From Exiguobacterium aurantiacum (GTDB lineage: Bacteria > Bacillota > Bacilli > Exiguobacteriales > Exiguobacteriaceae): a DNA stretch of 39,455 nucleotides. Of this stretch, positions 16,480-25,129 are shown one piece after another; position 1 is the first letter of the stretch; every line of letters begins with the position of its first letter. Position numbers and translations under genes: made by a program. The notes below the pieces were generated by a model, which searched no databases, was not told the origin of the DNA, and worked only from the letters and a program-made list of their open reading frames with translations. Location: positions 1-39,455 of the forward strand of contig NZ_MKXO01000014.1 of NCBI RefSeq assembly GCF_001766415.1. The letters run 5' to 3'.

Positions 16480-17958
16480 TCATTGTCCTCCTGTCGCATA
16501 TGTCATGACTTTTTCTTGCGTCGCCTCGTCTTTTGCTAACGTCCCTGTGACGACGCCTTCTCGCATGACGACGATTCGATCACTCATCCCGAGCACCTCG
16601 GGTAAATCCGAAGATACCATGATGATTGCGACACCTGCCTCTGCCAATTCACTCATAATCGTGTAAATTTCTTTTTTCGCCCCGACATCGACTCCTCGTG
16701 TCGGTTCGTCGAGGATGAGCACATCTGGTTCGACGCCAAGCCACTTGCCTAGAACGACTTTTTGTTGGTTCCCGCCAGAAAGCGACTTCACTTTTTGTTC
16801 CATCGAATGATGTTTGACACGCAGCTTCTTCAAATATCCGTCCGCGAAGCGCTCCTCGTCTTGTCTCGAGATGATTGTGCCCTTCGCCCGTTTATCGAGC
16901 GTTGGTAGCGACAAGTTTTCTCGTAACGAGAAGTCGAGGAGCAACCCTTCGCCTTTTCGGTCTTCTGTCAAAAACGCGATACCGTGACGAATCGCATCAG
17001 CCGGCCGTCTGATCTTTATTTCTTTTCCATTCAGTTTGACGACACCGCCTCTTGTACGGTCGGCGCCGAACAAGGCGCGCATCACCTCGGTCCGACCGGC
17101 TCCCATCAATCCTGAGAAACCGACGATTTCACCCGCCCGTACATCGAACGAGACGTTGTGGAACCGGTTACCTATCAAACTATCAACTTCGAGGACGACG
17201 TCGCCAATCGTGGCGGTCCGGTCCGGGTAACGTTCCCCGATCTCGCGTCCGACCATCTCTTTGACGATTTCTTCAAATGACGTCTCGGCGATAGGATGCG
17301 TCCCGATCGACACCCCATCACGGAGAACGGTGATGCGGTCACACAGTTCAAAAATTTCTTCCATCCGATGGGAGATATAAATGATGGACACGCCTTGGTC
17401 ACGTAATGCACGCGATACCGAGAACAACGCCCGAATCTCACGGTCGGTCAAGGCGGCCGTCGGTTCGTCCATGACGATGACTTTTGCGTCTGTCATGAGC
17501 GCTTTCGCGATCTCAATCATCTGTTGTTGACCGACGGACAAGTTTTTAGCAAGCTCATCGACTTCCATAAATACGTTCAGCTCGGCCAAATATTCCCGGG
17601 CGCGACGCTTCATCTCTTGTTGCTTGATGACACCGAACGGACCGGTCAACTCCCGACCGAGGAACAAGTTTTCCATCACCGTCAATTCCGGCAAAATATT
17701 CAACTCTTGATGGATGAAGGCGATGCCGGCTCGTTCGGCTTCTTTCGGATGTTTGAACTGCCGCACGGCACCATCGATTTGGACCTCCCCTTCGTCTTGC
17801 GCGTGAAGTCCGGTCATCACTTTCATGAGCGTCGATTTGCCGGCCCCGTTCTCACCCATCAACGCGTGAATTTCACCAGGCAACAATTCAAAGTCCACAC
17901 CTCTCAATACACTTACCGGACCGAAAGACTTATGGATGCGTTTCAACTGGATGTGCAT
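16480..17958 (-). CDS. rbsA: Ribose ABC transporter ATP-binding protein (dual NBD)
   Basis: A 492-residue protein with two fused nucleotide-binding domains. The first has Walker [10 protein letters not shown] (35-43), signature LSVGQQQ and Walker [12 protein letters not shown]. The second has the degenerate Walker A typical of sugar importers ([11 protein letters not shown]), signature LSGGNQQK and [12 protein letters not shown]. It powers ribose uptake with RbsC. Start behind AAGGAGGGG; 11 bases separate it from rbsD. Confidence 0.96.
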   Translation of the reverse strand: MHIQLKRIHKSFGPVSVLRGVDFELLPGEIHALMGENGAGKSTLMKVMTGLHAQDEGEVQIDGAVRQFKHPKEAERAGIAFIHQELNILPELTVMENLFLGRELTGPFGVIKQQEMKRRAREYLAELNVFMEVDELAKNLSVGQQQMIEIAKALMTDAKVIVMDEPTAALTDREIRALFSVSRALRDQGVSIIYISHRMEEIFELCDRITVLRDGVSIGTHPIAETSFEEIVKEMVGREIGERYPDRTATIGDVVLEVDSLIGNRFHNVSFDVRAGEIVGFSGLMGAGRTEVMRALFGADRTRGGVVKLNGKEIKIRRPADAIRHGIAFLTEDRKGEGLLLDFSLRENLSLPTLDKRAKGTIISRQDEERFADGYLKKLRVKHHSMEQKVKSLSGGNQQKVVLGKWLGVEPDVLILDEPTRGVDVGAKKEIYTIMSELAEAGVAIIMVSSDLPEVLGMSDRIVVMREGVVTGTLAKDEATQEKVMTYATGGQ

Positions 17959-17969
17959 CGAACCCCTCC

Positions 17970-18359
17970 TTAAAATAAAACGCCGGCGTGTAAAATGACG
18001 TTCGCATACGGTGTCGCTTCACCTGTACGAATGACGACTTTCGCCTGCTCGACTTCACGCTTGAACGCTTCATGCGAGCATGTCTTGACCGTTTCGAATC
18101 GTTCGGTCAACGCTTTGGCGATCGGCTCGTTCTCGGTGAACACTTCGTCCGCCACCGTAATCTGTTCGATGACCATGTCAGCCTCAACCGCATTCAACAC
18201 ATCAAGAAATGACGGTTCGCCTAGACGTAGTGCTAAATCGACCCGCTTTACTCCTTTAGGGATCGGCAGTCCGCAATCGGCGATGACGACTGTATCCGTA
18301 TGTCCCAGGTCAGCAAAGACTTTTGCCAAATGACTATTGAGAATCCCATGTTTTTTCAT
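17970..18359 (-). CDS. rbsD: D-ribose pyranase
   Basis: A 129-residue RbsD/FucU protein. It speeds conversion of beta-pyranose to beta-furanose ribose, the form ribokinase uses. The N-terminal [20 protein letters not shown] carries the catalytic His region, and [15 protein letters not shown] at the end is a family signature. The ATG at 18359 overlaps the TGA of rbsK (TGATG), so the two are translationally coupled. A GTG one codon upstream is also possible. Confidence 0.95.
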   Translation of the reverse strand: MKKHGILNSHLAKVFADLGHTDTVVIADCGLPIPKGVKRVDLALRLGEPSFLDVLNAVEADMVIEQITVADEVFTENEPIAKALTERFETVKTCSHEAFKREVEQAKVVIRTGEATPYANVILHAGVLF

Positions 18360-19243
18360 CACACTCGCTCCAATCGTCTCATCACGTCGGCTCGGTTCGG
18401 CATCCCGCCTTGAGCCCCGAATCCTTCCACGCTCATGCCCGAAGCTACGACGGCAAAACGCGCGGCTTCTTCTAAATTATTTCCTTCCACGAGGGAAACT
18501 GCGAGAGCGCCATTGAATGTATCTCCCGCCCCGGTCGTATCGACGACATTCGCCAGGATGGCTGGGATATGTTGAATCGTCTTCCCGTCGAAGAAACGAA
18601 CACCTCTTACTCCTTCTGTCACAATCAATTTGTTTGGGTAACGGCGCAATACGTCTTCAATCGGCAAGTCGCCGAATAGATCGCGGCATTCGTGCTCGTT
18701 CGGCGTCACGTAGGTCACCTTTTCAAGTAACTCACTCGTAAGCGCTTGAGACGGCGCCGGATTTAACAGGACTGGAATGTTTCGCTGATGACAGTACGTA
18801 CTCACTTGTTCGACGGTTTCAATCGGAATTTCTAGTTGCAACAAGACGAGCGTCTGGTCATCAAGCAGTTGCTCCAACTCCACGTCGGTGAAGCGTACAT
18901 GCTTGTTCGCGGATTGAACGACGACGATTGAGTTATCGCCGTCTGCTAATACGATATGCGCCGTCCCTGTCACTTCTTCGCCAATCGTTCGCAGATGACG
19001 CGTCCCGACCTGGTTCTGTTTAAAATTTTGACGGATTATATTCCCAAATTCATCGGATCCGACGCAACCGACCATCTCGACCTGACCACCTAGTCGAGCG
19101 GCAGCCACTGCTTGGTTGGCGCCTTTTCCCCCGGGTACCGTCTGAAATGTATTCCCGATGACCGTCTCTCCAGCCTGCGGACGTTTATTTGTCGTGACAA
19201 CCAAATCCATAGATACACTCCCGATGACAACAATTCGGTTCAT
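18359..19243 (-). CDS. rbsK: Ribokinase
   Basis: A 294-residue PfkB-family kinase that converts D-ribose to D-ribose 5-phosphate. The N-terminal signature [15 protein letters not shown] and the C-terminal [17 protein letters not shown] with the catalytic Asp are both intact. Length is typical. The start overlaps the rbsR stop by 4 bases (ATGA) and the stop overlaps rbsD, so the R-K-D portion forms one coupled unit. Confidence 0.96.
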   Translation of the reverse strand: MNRIVVIGSVSMDLVVTTNKRPQAGETVIGNTFQTVPGGKGANQAVAAARLGGQVEMVGCVGSDEFGNIIRQNFKQNQVGTRHLRTIGEEVTGTAHIVLADGDNSIVVVQSANKHVRFTDVELEQLLDDQTLVLLQLEIPIETVEQVSTYCHQRNIPVLLNPAPSQALTSELLEKVTYVTPNEHECRDLFGDLPIEDVLRRYPNKLIVTEGVRGVRFFDGKTIQHIPAILANVVDTTGAGDTFNGALAVSLVEGNNLEEAARFAVVASGMSVEGFGAQGGMPNRADVMRRLERV

Positions 19244-20223
19244 GCGTCATGCCCCTTTCGTTTCGTCGTCTGTCGCTCTGTCAGTGTGACAGGCAATAAA
19301 ATTTCTTTTGCAGCGGTCTCTTTCTTTTCAATCAAATCAAGAAGCCGCTCGGTCGCTCGTCGCCCCATCTCATAGATCGGTTGAGCAATCGTCGTGAGTG
19401 GCGGAGACGTCATCTCACCTAACTCGATGCCATCATACCCGATGACTTGTAAGTCTTCAGGCACCCGGACGTTGCGACGCACCGCTTCCTGCAAGACTGC
19501 GGCGGCGATGACGTCATTGGCGGCAAACACACCATCGAACGGCCAATACTCGTCAAATAATGTTTGTGCCGCCGTGAGCGCCTCTTTGAATGCGAAACTA
19601 GAATGTGTCATCCCGACGAGCCGGTCACCCGCCACGTCGAGAAAACCATCTGTCCGTCGCCTCACCGTTAGGAGGTGTTTGGGCCCAGCGATGTGAGCAA
19701 GCTTTGTTGCCCCACAGCTCAACAGCGTCTCCGCTGCGAGGCGTCCACCTTCATACCCGTTCGAGATGACGGCATCAATCCCCGGCTTGACGATACGATC
19801 TAACGCCACCATCGGTAGTTCTAATTTTTCATAGTTCGGGTTATCCGAATGGTTCGTCGTAATAATCAGTCCATCGACATGCATCGTCTGAAGAGCGACC
19901 AAATACGTCTGCTCTTTTGAAAGTTGCTCATCTGTGTTGCAAAGTACGACCTGATAGCCGTGCTGGTTGGCCACGTCTTCAATCGCTCGGGCCAATTGTG
20001 GAAAGAACGGATTTGTAATATCCGGCATAATCAAGCCGATCAAGCCCGATGTCTTTTTAAATAATGAACGCGCGACTCGGTTCGGGGCATAGTCAAGTTC
20101 GGCGATGGCCCGCTCGACGGCTTCCCGCGCTTCTGCACTCACGTATCCGTTATTGTTCATGACACGGGACACGGTCGCGACAGAAACGTTCGCTCGTTTG
20201 GCCACATGTTTGATTGTCGCCAT
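19240..20223 (-). CDS. rbsR: LacI-family repressor of the ribose operon
   Basis: A 327-residue LacI-type regulator. The DNA-binding domain begins MATIKHVAKRANVSVATVSR and includes the hinge YAPNRVARSL (about 46-55). The sugar-binding core follows. The ATG at 20223 follows AAGGAGG; an upstream in-frame ATG (20259) lies in the promoter. It is the first gene of its own operon, so autoregulation is expected. A perfect GTAACCGGTTAC palindrome lies between the -35 and -10 boxes upstream. Confidence 0.94.
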   Translation of the reverse strand: MATIKHVAKRANVSVATVSRVMNNNGYVSAEAREAVERAIAELDYAPNRVARSLFKKTSGLIGLIMPDITNPFFPQLARAIEDVANQHGYQVVLCNTDEQLSKEQTYLVALQTMHVDGLIITTNHSDNPNYEKLELPMVALDRIVKPGIDAVISNGYEGGRLAAETLLSCGATKLAHIAGPKHLLTVRRRTDGFLDVAGDRLVGMTHSSFAFKEALTAAQTLFDEYWPFDGVFAANDVIAAAVLQEAVRRNVRVPEDLQVIGYDGIELGEMTSPPLTTIAQPIYEMGRRATERLLDLIEKKETAAKEILLPVTLTERQTTKRKGHDA

Positions 20224-20239
20224 CTCGCCCCTCCTTCTT

Positions 20240-20254
20240 TGGTAACGCTTACAA
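20240..20254 (-). promoter_or_regulatory. cre site of the rbs operon
   Basis: Read on the reverse strand, TTGTAAGCGTTACCA matches the cre consensus WTGNAANCGNWNNCW at every position. It begins about 5 bases after the -10 box, so bound CcpA would cover the start site or early transcribed region and block transcription when glucose is available. Confidence 0.8.
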
Positions 20255-20258
20255 AACA

Positions 20259-20287
20259 AGCATAATGTGTAACCGGTTACATATCAA
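20259..20287 (-). promoter_or_regulatory. Promoter of the rbs operon
   Basis: On the reverse strand TTGATA (20287-20282), a spacer of exactly 17 bases, then TATGCT (20264-20259). The spacer is occupied by the RbsR-type palindrome. Confidence 0.7.
20265..20284. promoter_or_regulatory. RbsR operator candidate
   Basis: GTAACCGGTTAC (20269-20280) is a perfect 12-bp palindrome that extends to 20 bases with one mismatched pair. LacI-family repressors bind such CG-centred palindromes. Its position between -35 and -10 would exclude RNA polymerase. Confidence 0.75.
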
Positions 20288-20340
20288 CTATTTTTTAAGA
20301 AATTTAAAAACTTCGATTTTTCTTAGCTAATAATTAACAA

Positions 20341-20378
20341 TAGAGGCGCGTCTATCCACCAGGGACGACGCGCCTCTA
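20341..20378 (-). terminator. Hairpin after the GNAT gene
   Basis: TAGAGGCGCGTC (20341-20352) pairs perfectly with GACGCGCCTCTA (20367-20378). The tract after it on the reverse strand is T-rich but broken (ATTGTTAATT), so termination is likely but not certain. Confidence 0.65.
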
Positions 20379-20412
20379 CTCGAAATCTTTTGACGTTTTT
20401 CTGCTCCCTTAG

Positions 20413-20964
20413 TTATAGAGATGAGCGGTTGTCATAATCATCACGCGTGATGACATAGACCAAACTTCGAACGGTCCGTCCGTCCAACCGAGTCAGCTCT
20501 TGCGTCGTCGTGAACGCATACGTGAAACCGCACTTCTCGACGACACGACGCGACCGGTCATTGAAGTCAAAATAACCGCACCAAATCCGTTCTAAACCAA
20601 GGTCGACAAATCCGTGACGAAGCAGCTCACGCACCGCTTCTGGGACGTAGCCTCTCCCCCAATGATCCGGACTGAGCACGTAGCCGATTTCGCGCTGGTT
20701 GTCGTGTTGGATATCCGGGTCTGGTCGCCGGTCGTGCAAACCGATGCTACCGATCAGTTCGCCGGTCGCTTTCAACGTGATCGCCCAGACGTCTTGATCT
20801 TGCTGGAATATACGGATGACGTCCCGCGTCTCGTCGACGGACTCGTGCGGGGCCCAGCCCGCCATCGGTCCGACCCGCTTATTCTTCGCATAGCGATGCA
20901 TCGCTTCGGCGTCATCGAGCTGAAACGCTCTGAGCCTTAGCCGTTCTGTGTCTAATTGAATCAT
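20413..20964 (-). CDS. GNAT acetyltransferase of the RimJ/RimL type
   Basis: A 183-residue acetyl-CoA-dependent N-acetyltransferase. It opens ERLRLRAFQLDDAEAMHRYA, the usual RimJ/RimL start. IGYVLSPDHWGRGYVPEAV holds the acetyl-CoA pyrophosphate loop, and NDRSRRVVEKCGF is the common motif-B end. Relatives modify ribosomal protein N-termini or small amines; the substrate here is unknown. The start follows AAGGAG. It is divergent from the DUF4385 gene. Confidence 0.9.
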   Translation of the reverse strand: MIQLDTERLRLRAFQLDDAEAMHRYAKNKRVGPMAGWAPHESVDETRDVIRIFQQDQDVWAITLKATGELIGSIGLHDRRPDPDIQHDNQREIGYVLSPDHWGRGYVPEAVRELLRHGFVDLGLERIWCGYFDFNDRSRRVVEKCGFTYAFTTTQELTRLDGRTVRSLVYVITRDDYDNRSSL

Positions 20965-21032
20965 GTCAGCTGCTCCTTCGCTCGTTTCCCTCGCCTCCGT
21001 TCCGGGAACAACGGAACAGAGGAGGGATGACG

Positions 21033-21479
21033 ATGCCGTTTGATTATGATCTTGATTTTGAGACGATCGATTTCCGAAAACACCCCGAGCTCTATCGCGT
21101 CGGACGCGGTGAACAAGGTGTGCTGCTCGTCGAGCCTTACAAGAGTGAGATTTTGCCGCACTGGCGCTTTAAGACACCGGACATCGCCCGCCAATCCGCC
21201 GATGAGATCATGGAGCTGTTTGAAGCGTATCGGGCAAACGACGATTTCGTCGGCATGGACATGGCGCGGAAGTTCATCCAGATGGGCCATACCCGGGCCC
21301 GTCGTTACGCCAACTATAAAGGTGGCCGCAAGTATAAAGACGACGGCGCTATTCACGATCGCCAAATCGACGAAGAAAAAGCCGAGTCGGCCCGCATCTT
21401 TAAAGTGCGGTGGGATGAGATCCGTGCTGACGAGGACTACTTGAAACGTAAGAAGGCCCATCAGAAACAGTACGGCTAA
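21033..21479 (+). CDS. DUF4385-family protein
   Basis: A 148-residue soluble protein of unknown function. Blocks I associate with this conserved family include RKHPELYRVGRGEQGVLLVE (about 15-34), WRFKTPDIARQSA and FVGMDMARKFIQMGHTRARR. The pattern of conserved Arg, Lys and aromatic residues suggests nucleic acid or phosphate binding, but that is only an inference. I use the second of two in-frame ATGs because the first (21027) directly touches the GGAGGG. Confidence 0.8.
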   Translation: MPFDYDLDFETIDFRKHPELYRVGRGEQGVLLVEPYKSEILPHWRFKTPDIARQSADEIMELFEAYRANDDFVGMDMARKFIQMGHTRARRYANYKGGRKYKDDGAIHDRQIDEEKAESARIFKVRWDEIRADEDYLKRKKAHQKQYG

Positions 21480-21498
21480 AAACCATATGGCGCTTCAT

Positions 21499-21531
21499 AC
21501 GTCCACGCTTGAATCGCGTGGGCGTCTTTTT
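21499..21531 (+). terminator. Terminator after the DUF4385 gene
   Basis: ACGTCCACGC (21499-21508) pairs with GCGTGGGCGT (21516-21525, one G-U), followed by CTTTTT. Confidence 0.8.
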
Positions 21532-21620
21532 CTGTCATAGGACGAATTTCCATTTGCGCCTCCTGTCTCACGTCTTACTCCTGTTCGTGTCCTACACGAA
21601 AAATCCCTGTCGCTCCATAC

Positions 21621-21646
21621 AAAAAAGGATGGGTTGCCCCCATCCT
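21621..21646 (-). terminator. Terminator after the OsmC gene
   Basis: On the reverse strand AGGATGGG pairs with CCCATCCT (21639-21646 with 21626-21633) and a T-run follows (21626-21621). Confidence 0.85.
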
Positions 21647-21650
21647 CTCG

Positions 21651-22100
21651 TTATTTACGGGTCCATGTCGCCGTGATGTCGACGTCGGCCGCATGCATCA
21701 AGTTATGGATCGGGCACCGGGCCTCGACGCCTTTTTGTAGCGCCTCGATCCGTTCATCCGACTCGGTCGTGTCGAGCACGATGTTGACGTGCACGTTCTC
21801 GAAATAAGTCCGGACCCCTTCGACGCCTTGGAAGCCGCGCGGGTCGAGCGTCCCTTCCGTCGCGAACGTCACACCGTCATAGTTGAAGTCCTGGTCTTGC
21901 GCGACATAGGCGATCATGATCGTCGTACACGATGATAGCGCCCCGAGTAAGTATTCGAGCGGATTCGGTCCGGCATCGGTCCCGCCGAGACGTTCCGGCT
22001 CATCGACGATAAACGGCTCTAGGTCGCGCACATGCACCGTCGTCTTCACGCTCGTCGCTTCGCCCTCGGCCCGCATCGTCACTAATGGTTTTTCTGACAT
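21651..22100 (-). CDS. OsmC/Ohr-family peroxiredoxin-like protein
   Basis: A 149-residue protein with both catalytic cysteines of the OsmC fold: C58 in LGALSSCTTIM and C129 in VEARCPIHNLM. Such proteins reduce organic hydroperoxides. It resembles the YhfA-like branch more than Ohr. The ATG at 22100 follows AAGGAGGAG; an upstream in-frame ATG at 22187 would overlap the cyclase gene and is rejected. The 43-bp gap after the cyclase gene holds no terminator, so the two may be co-transcribed. Confidence 0.9.
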   Translation of the reverse strand: MSEKPLVTMRAEGEATSVKTTVHVRDLEPFIVDEPERLGGTDAGPNPLEYLLGALSSCTTIMIAYVAQDQDFNYDGVTFATEGTLDPRGFQGVEGVRTYFENVHVNIVLDTTESDERIEALQKGVEARCPIHNLMHAADVDITATWTRK

Positions 22101-22143
22101 CCCATCTCCTCCTTTTGAAATCACATCTCTACTACCGTTCCCG

Positions 22144-23709
22144 TTATGTCGGACCGTGTAACGCGTCGTCGTAAATCGCATAGTCATTTTTACCTTGCTG
22201 CTTGATTTGATACATCGCTTGGTCCGCCTTATGAATCAACGTGTCCAAATCCATGCCTTGGTCTGGCGCGACACTGACGCCGATGCTTGCTCGAATCGGG
22301 ATTACCCCGTGCCCTAGTTTGAACGGCCGTTCCACCAACGTCGTCCGCAGCCGCTCCACGAACGTGACGATGTCCGCTTCTTCCACGTCCGTCAAATAGA
22401 TGTAGAACTCGTCACCGCCGACGCGCGACGCGAGCCCGGTGTCCGGTGTCACTTCTTCGAGCAGGACGCCGAGGTGGATCAAGAAGTCATCGCCGACTTG
22501 ATGGCCGTAAGTGTCGTTGACTCCTTTAAACCCGTCAAGGTCGAGGATGACGAGGGCAAGGTTGTCCGCTTGAAGCAACGCTTGATCAGCTTGTTCATAA
22601 AAAGCCCGACGATTGGCGAGCTTCGTGAGCGGGTCATGATAGGCGAAAAAACGAATCGACTGCTCCGCTTCCTTGAACGTGTGGACATCGCGAATCAAAA
22701 TCATGCCGTGAATTTTTTGATCGATATAGACGAAGTCACCATCGATGACGACGTATCGTTCTTGTCCGGTCTTCGTCTGAACCTTCGTCTCGAACTCTAA
22801 AAACTTCTTTTGGGCCGTGAAGTGCTGTGTATAGTGATCGCACCATTCCTCACGCTTCTTCTCCGGCAATAGGTCGACGAACCGTTCATTGACGACACGG
22901 ACCGTGTGGAACAACATGCGTGCGGCCGGGTTCGCACTCTCGATCCGACCAGTATCGTCGACGAGCAGAATGGCAGACGGGTTCAAGTTGTACAACGTCC
23001 CGTAGCGCTTGGCGTAAGAGGCGAGAAAATCGAGCCGGTTCATCGCCAAAACGAGCGCCACCGTCCAGACCAATCCGCCGTACATATACGCATAAGGCGG
23101 AACGACTCCACGAAATTGGAAGTAACCGAACACGATGTCCCAAATCAAGACGAGTACCGCCGTCAAGATGAGTAGACGCAGCACCCGTTGATGTTCATGC
23201 CGTTCTGCTCGTTTGAGCGCATATGCCAACAACAAAATAATCAGGAAGTGAAAGACGTTCCCAATCGTCATCGTCGTCAAATAAGAAACGTTGAATTCAG
23301 GATAAATCCAGAGCCCGACTTGGTCGAAGCGTTGACTGTTGATGATGTTCTCTTGTCGAATGAACGTCAAAGCAACCGGGATCAACGGTAAGTAGATTGC
23401 ATACGGGTATACCCATTTCGGCATCTTCGCACCGACGCCCGTCACTTTGACGATGAAATGGACCGAAAAGATAAAGATCAAAATGCCGGCATTGCCGAAC
23501 CAATAGGTGACGAACGCCGGGCTCGCTTCAATCGGTGACAAGTGACGGCCGAACTCCGCCAAAAACAGCATTGCGTAACCGAATACGAACAGACTGAGCA
23601 GACGATGCTCGACTTGTCGCGGGTTACGTAACAAGACGTCGAGCGCGAGATGGCTCAACAAGAAGGCCGGCAGTAAATAGGCGGCCATATAAATAAATAA
23701 CGCGGTCAT
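22144..23709 (-). CDS. Membrane-anchored diguanylate cyclase (7TM-PAS-GGDEF)
   Basis: A 521-residue protein. About seven hydrophobic segments occupy residues 1-225, like the 7TM sensor regions of some histidine kinases. A PAS domain follows at about 235-355 (AILLVDDTGRIESANPAAR). The GGDEF domain covers about 360-515. The active site GGDEF (431-435) is intact, preceded by DPLTKLANRRAFYEQAD, so it should make c-di-GMP from two GTP. The position of the usual inhibitory RxxD motif, just before GGDEF, reads PDTG, so product inhibition at an I-site is not expected. There is no EAL domain. The start follows AAAGGGG. It may supply c-di-GMP to the PelD receptor encoded about 10 kb away; this is inference. 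Confidence 0.92.
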   Translation of the reverse strand: MTALFIYMAAYLLPAFLLSHLALDVLLRNPRQVEHRLLSLFVFGYAMLFLAEFGRHLSPIEASPAFVTYWFGNAGILIFIFSVHFIVKVTGVGAKMPKWVYPYAIYLPLIPVALTFIRQENIINSQRFDQVGLWIYPEFNVSYLTTMTIGNVFHFLIILLLAYALKRAERHEHQRVLRLLILTAVLVLIWDIVFGYFQFRGVVPPYAYMYGGLVWTVALVLAMNRLDFLASYAKRYGTLYNLNPSAILLVDDTGRIESANPAARMLFHTVRVVNERFVDLLPEKKREEWCDHYTQHFTAQKKFLEFETKVQTKTGQERYVVIDGDFVYIDQKIHGMILIRDVHTFKEAEQSIRFFAYHDPLTKLANRRAFYEQADQALLQADNLALVILDLDGFKGVNDTYGHQVGDDFLIHLGVLLEEVTPDTGLASRVGGDEFYIYLTDVEEADIVTFVERLRTTLVERPFKLGHGVIPIRASIGVSVAPDQGMDLDTLIHKADQAMYQIKQQGKNDYAIYDDALHGPT

Positions 23710-23797
23710 GAACAGACCCCTTTCTTGAACAGATACGTCTTTACTTTCTCTATCGGCCGCATCAATTCCTTTTTCGAACGGGCTGACACATCACCGC

Positions 23798-23829
23798 AAA
23801 AAAAGCGAGCGGATTCGAATCCGCTCGCT
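23798..23829 (-). terminator. Palindromic terminator after the SDR gene
   Basis: A 26-bp perfect palindrome (23804-23829, arms AGCGAGCGGATTC and its complement), followed on the reverse strand by a run of seven T. Confidence 0.9.
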
Positions 23830-23837
23830 CACATGAT

Positions 23838-24473
23838 TTATATCGTCTCTTCGATTGCAGTATCACCTTTGACCAAGTCGATGGCTTTGTTTGCCGCTTC
23901 TTGTCGACCGATGACATGGGCCAAGAACGCTGCGACATCCGCCCGCGGAATCTCGCCCGTCGACACGTTGTCGACGTTCACTTTGCCTGTACCGGCATCG
24001 TCTGTGAGCGCGCCTGGACGGACGATCGTATAGTCGAGTCCACTCTGTTCGAGCAAACGGTCCGCATGATGTTTTGCCACGTAGTACGGTTTCATCGAAT
24101 CGGGCCATGCCGAGCGATCTTCCGCTTTCAAGGCACTGAGCATCACGAAGTGCTTGATGTTGCCGTTCGCTTGGGCCGCCTCGACGCTTTTCGCTGCACC
24201 GTCTAGGTCGATGAGTAACGTTTTGTCGGCTCCCGTGCTGCCGCCCGAACCGGCCGCGAACACGACTGCGTCCATGCCGCTCATCGCTTGCTTCAACGTC
24301 TCAACGTCACCTTCTAAGTCTCCGAGAACCGCCTGATAGCCGTTCGCTTTGAACTCGTCTAGCTGCTCTTGTTTCCGCACCATCGCGGTGACTTCGTGCT
24401 TCCCATCCTGCTTCAATCGTTCGACGAGTTGCTTTCCAATCTGTCCATTCGCTCCAATTACAAATACGTTCAT
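23838..24473 (-). CDS. Atypical SDR, NAD(P)-binding protein (YhfK/YwnB-like)
   Basis: A 211-residue single Rossmann-fold protein. The nucleotide motif GANGQIG lies at residues 7-13. VVFAAGSGGSTGADKT and YYVAKHHADRLLEQSGLDYT match the SDR_a5/NmrA-like group, to which B. subtilis YhfK belongs. These proteins bind NAD(P); their reactions are mostly unknown. There are 23 bases between its upstream end and the thiE stop, so it may be expressed with the thiamine operon by read-through. The start follows GAGGAGGA. Confidence 0.85.
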   Translation of the reverse strand: MNVFVIGANGQIGKQLVERLKQDGKHEVTAMVRKQEQLDEFKANGYQAVLGDLEGDVETLKQAMSGMDAVVFAAGSGGSTGADKTLLIDLDGAAKSVEAAQANGNIKHFVMLSALKAEDRSAWPDSMKPYYVAKHHADRLLEQSGLDYTIVRPGALTDDAGTGKVNVDNVSTGEIPRADVAAFLAHVIGRQEAANKAIDLVKGDTAIEETI

Positions 24474-24496
24474 CTGTCTTCCTCCTCAAATAAAAT

Positions 24497-25129
24497 TCAG
24501 AGACAAGCGAAACGCCGTGTGGCCATGGCCACGTCCGGTGCAGAAGCAATGGCCGAGATGACAGCTACGCCGTCAGCCCCGTCACGTCGAATCGCTTCGA
24601 CGTGTTCAGGCATGATTCCACCAATCCCCACGATTGGCAAATGCTGAAACCGGGCTCGCACTTGCCGAATGAGCATCGTTCCATTCACTTCGGCCGCGTC
24701 TTGTTTCGACACAGTCGGATGAATCGGTCCAATTCCGACATAATCGGCGTATCTCGAAGCCGTTGCGGCTTGCTCGATCGAGTGGACTGAGACACCGAGC
24801 CACTTCTTTGAACCGATTCGCCGACGAACGACTTCGGCTGCTGCGTCCTCTTGTCCGACATGAACTCCGTCCGCATCGAGTTTGATTGCCAGCTCGACGT
24901 CATCATTGACGATGAACGGGACACGGTACTGTCGACAAAGTGTATGCAACGCTCGTGCCATCGCTTCTTTTTTATCCCCATACAGTGGCTCTTTACCTTT
25001 TTCGCGAAATTGAAAACATGTCACACCACATTGAAGCGCCGTTTCGACCGTCTGAACGAGATCAAACGTATCCGCTGTGCCGCAGATGAAGTAGAGCTTT
25101 AACCGCTCAACGATAGGCGATGGACTCAA
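24497..25129 (-). CDS. thiE: Thiamine-phosphate synthase
   Basis: A 210-residue TIM-barrel enzyme that joins HMP diphosphate and thiazole phosphate to thiamine phosphate. Signatures are CFQFREKGK, NDDVELAIKLDADGVHVGQE and VGIGGI. No ATG suits the start. I propose the TTG at 25129, nine bases after an AGGAGG inside thiD, which puts the first residues at SPSPIVERLKLYF as in other ThiE proteins. Starting at 25219 would add 30 non-homologous residues. The overlap with thiD is 23 bases. Confidence 0.92.
   Translation of the reverse strand: MSPSPIVERLKLYFICGTADTFDLVQTVETALQCGVTCFQFREKGKEPLYGDKKEAMARALHTLCRQYRVPFIVNDDVELAIKLDADGVHVGQEDAAAEVVRRRIGSKKWLGVSVHSIEQAATASRYADYVGIGPIHPTVSKQDAAEVNGTMLIRQVRARFQHLPIVGIGGIMPEHVEAIRRDGADGVAVISAIASAPDVAMATRRFACL

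Noticed and set aside
20961-21461. Reverse-strand frame of 166 codons opposite the DUF4385 gene
   Set aside because: The forward frame has a good ribosome binding site and family-like blocks; the reverse frame has neither.
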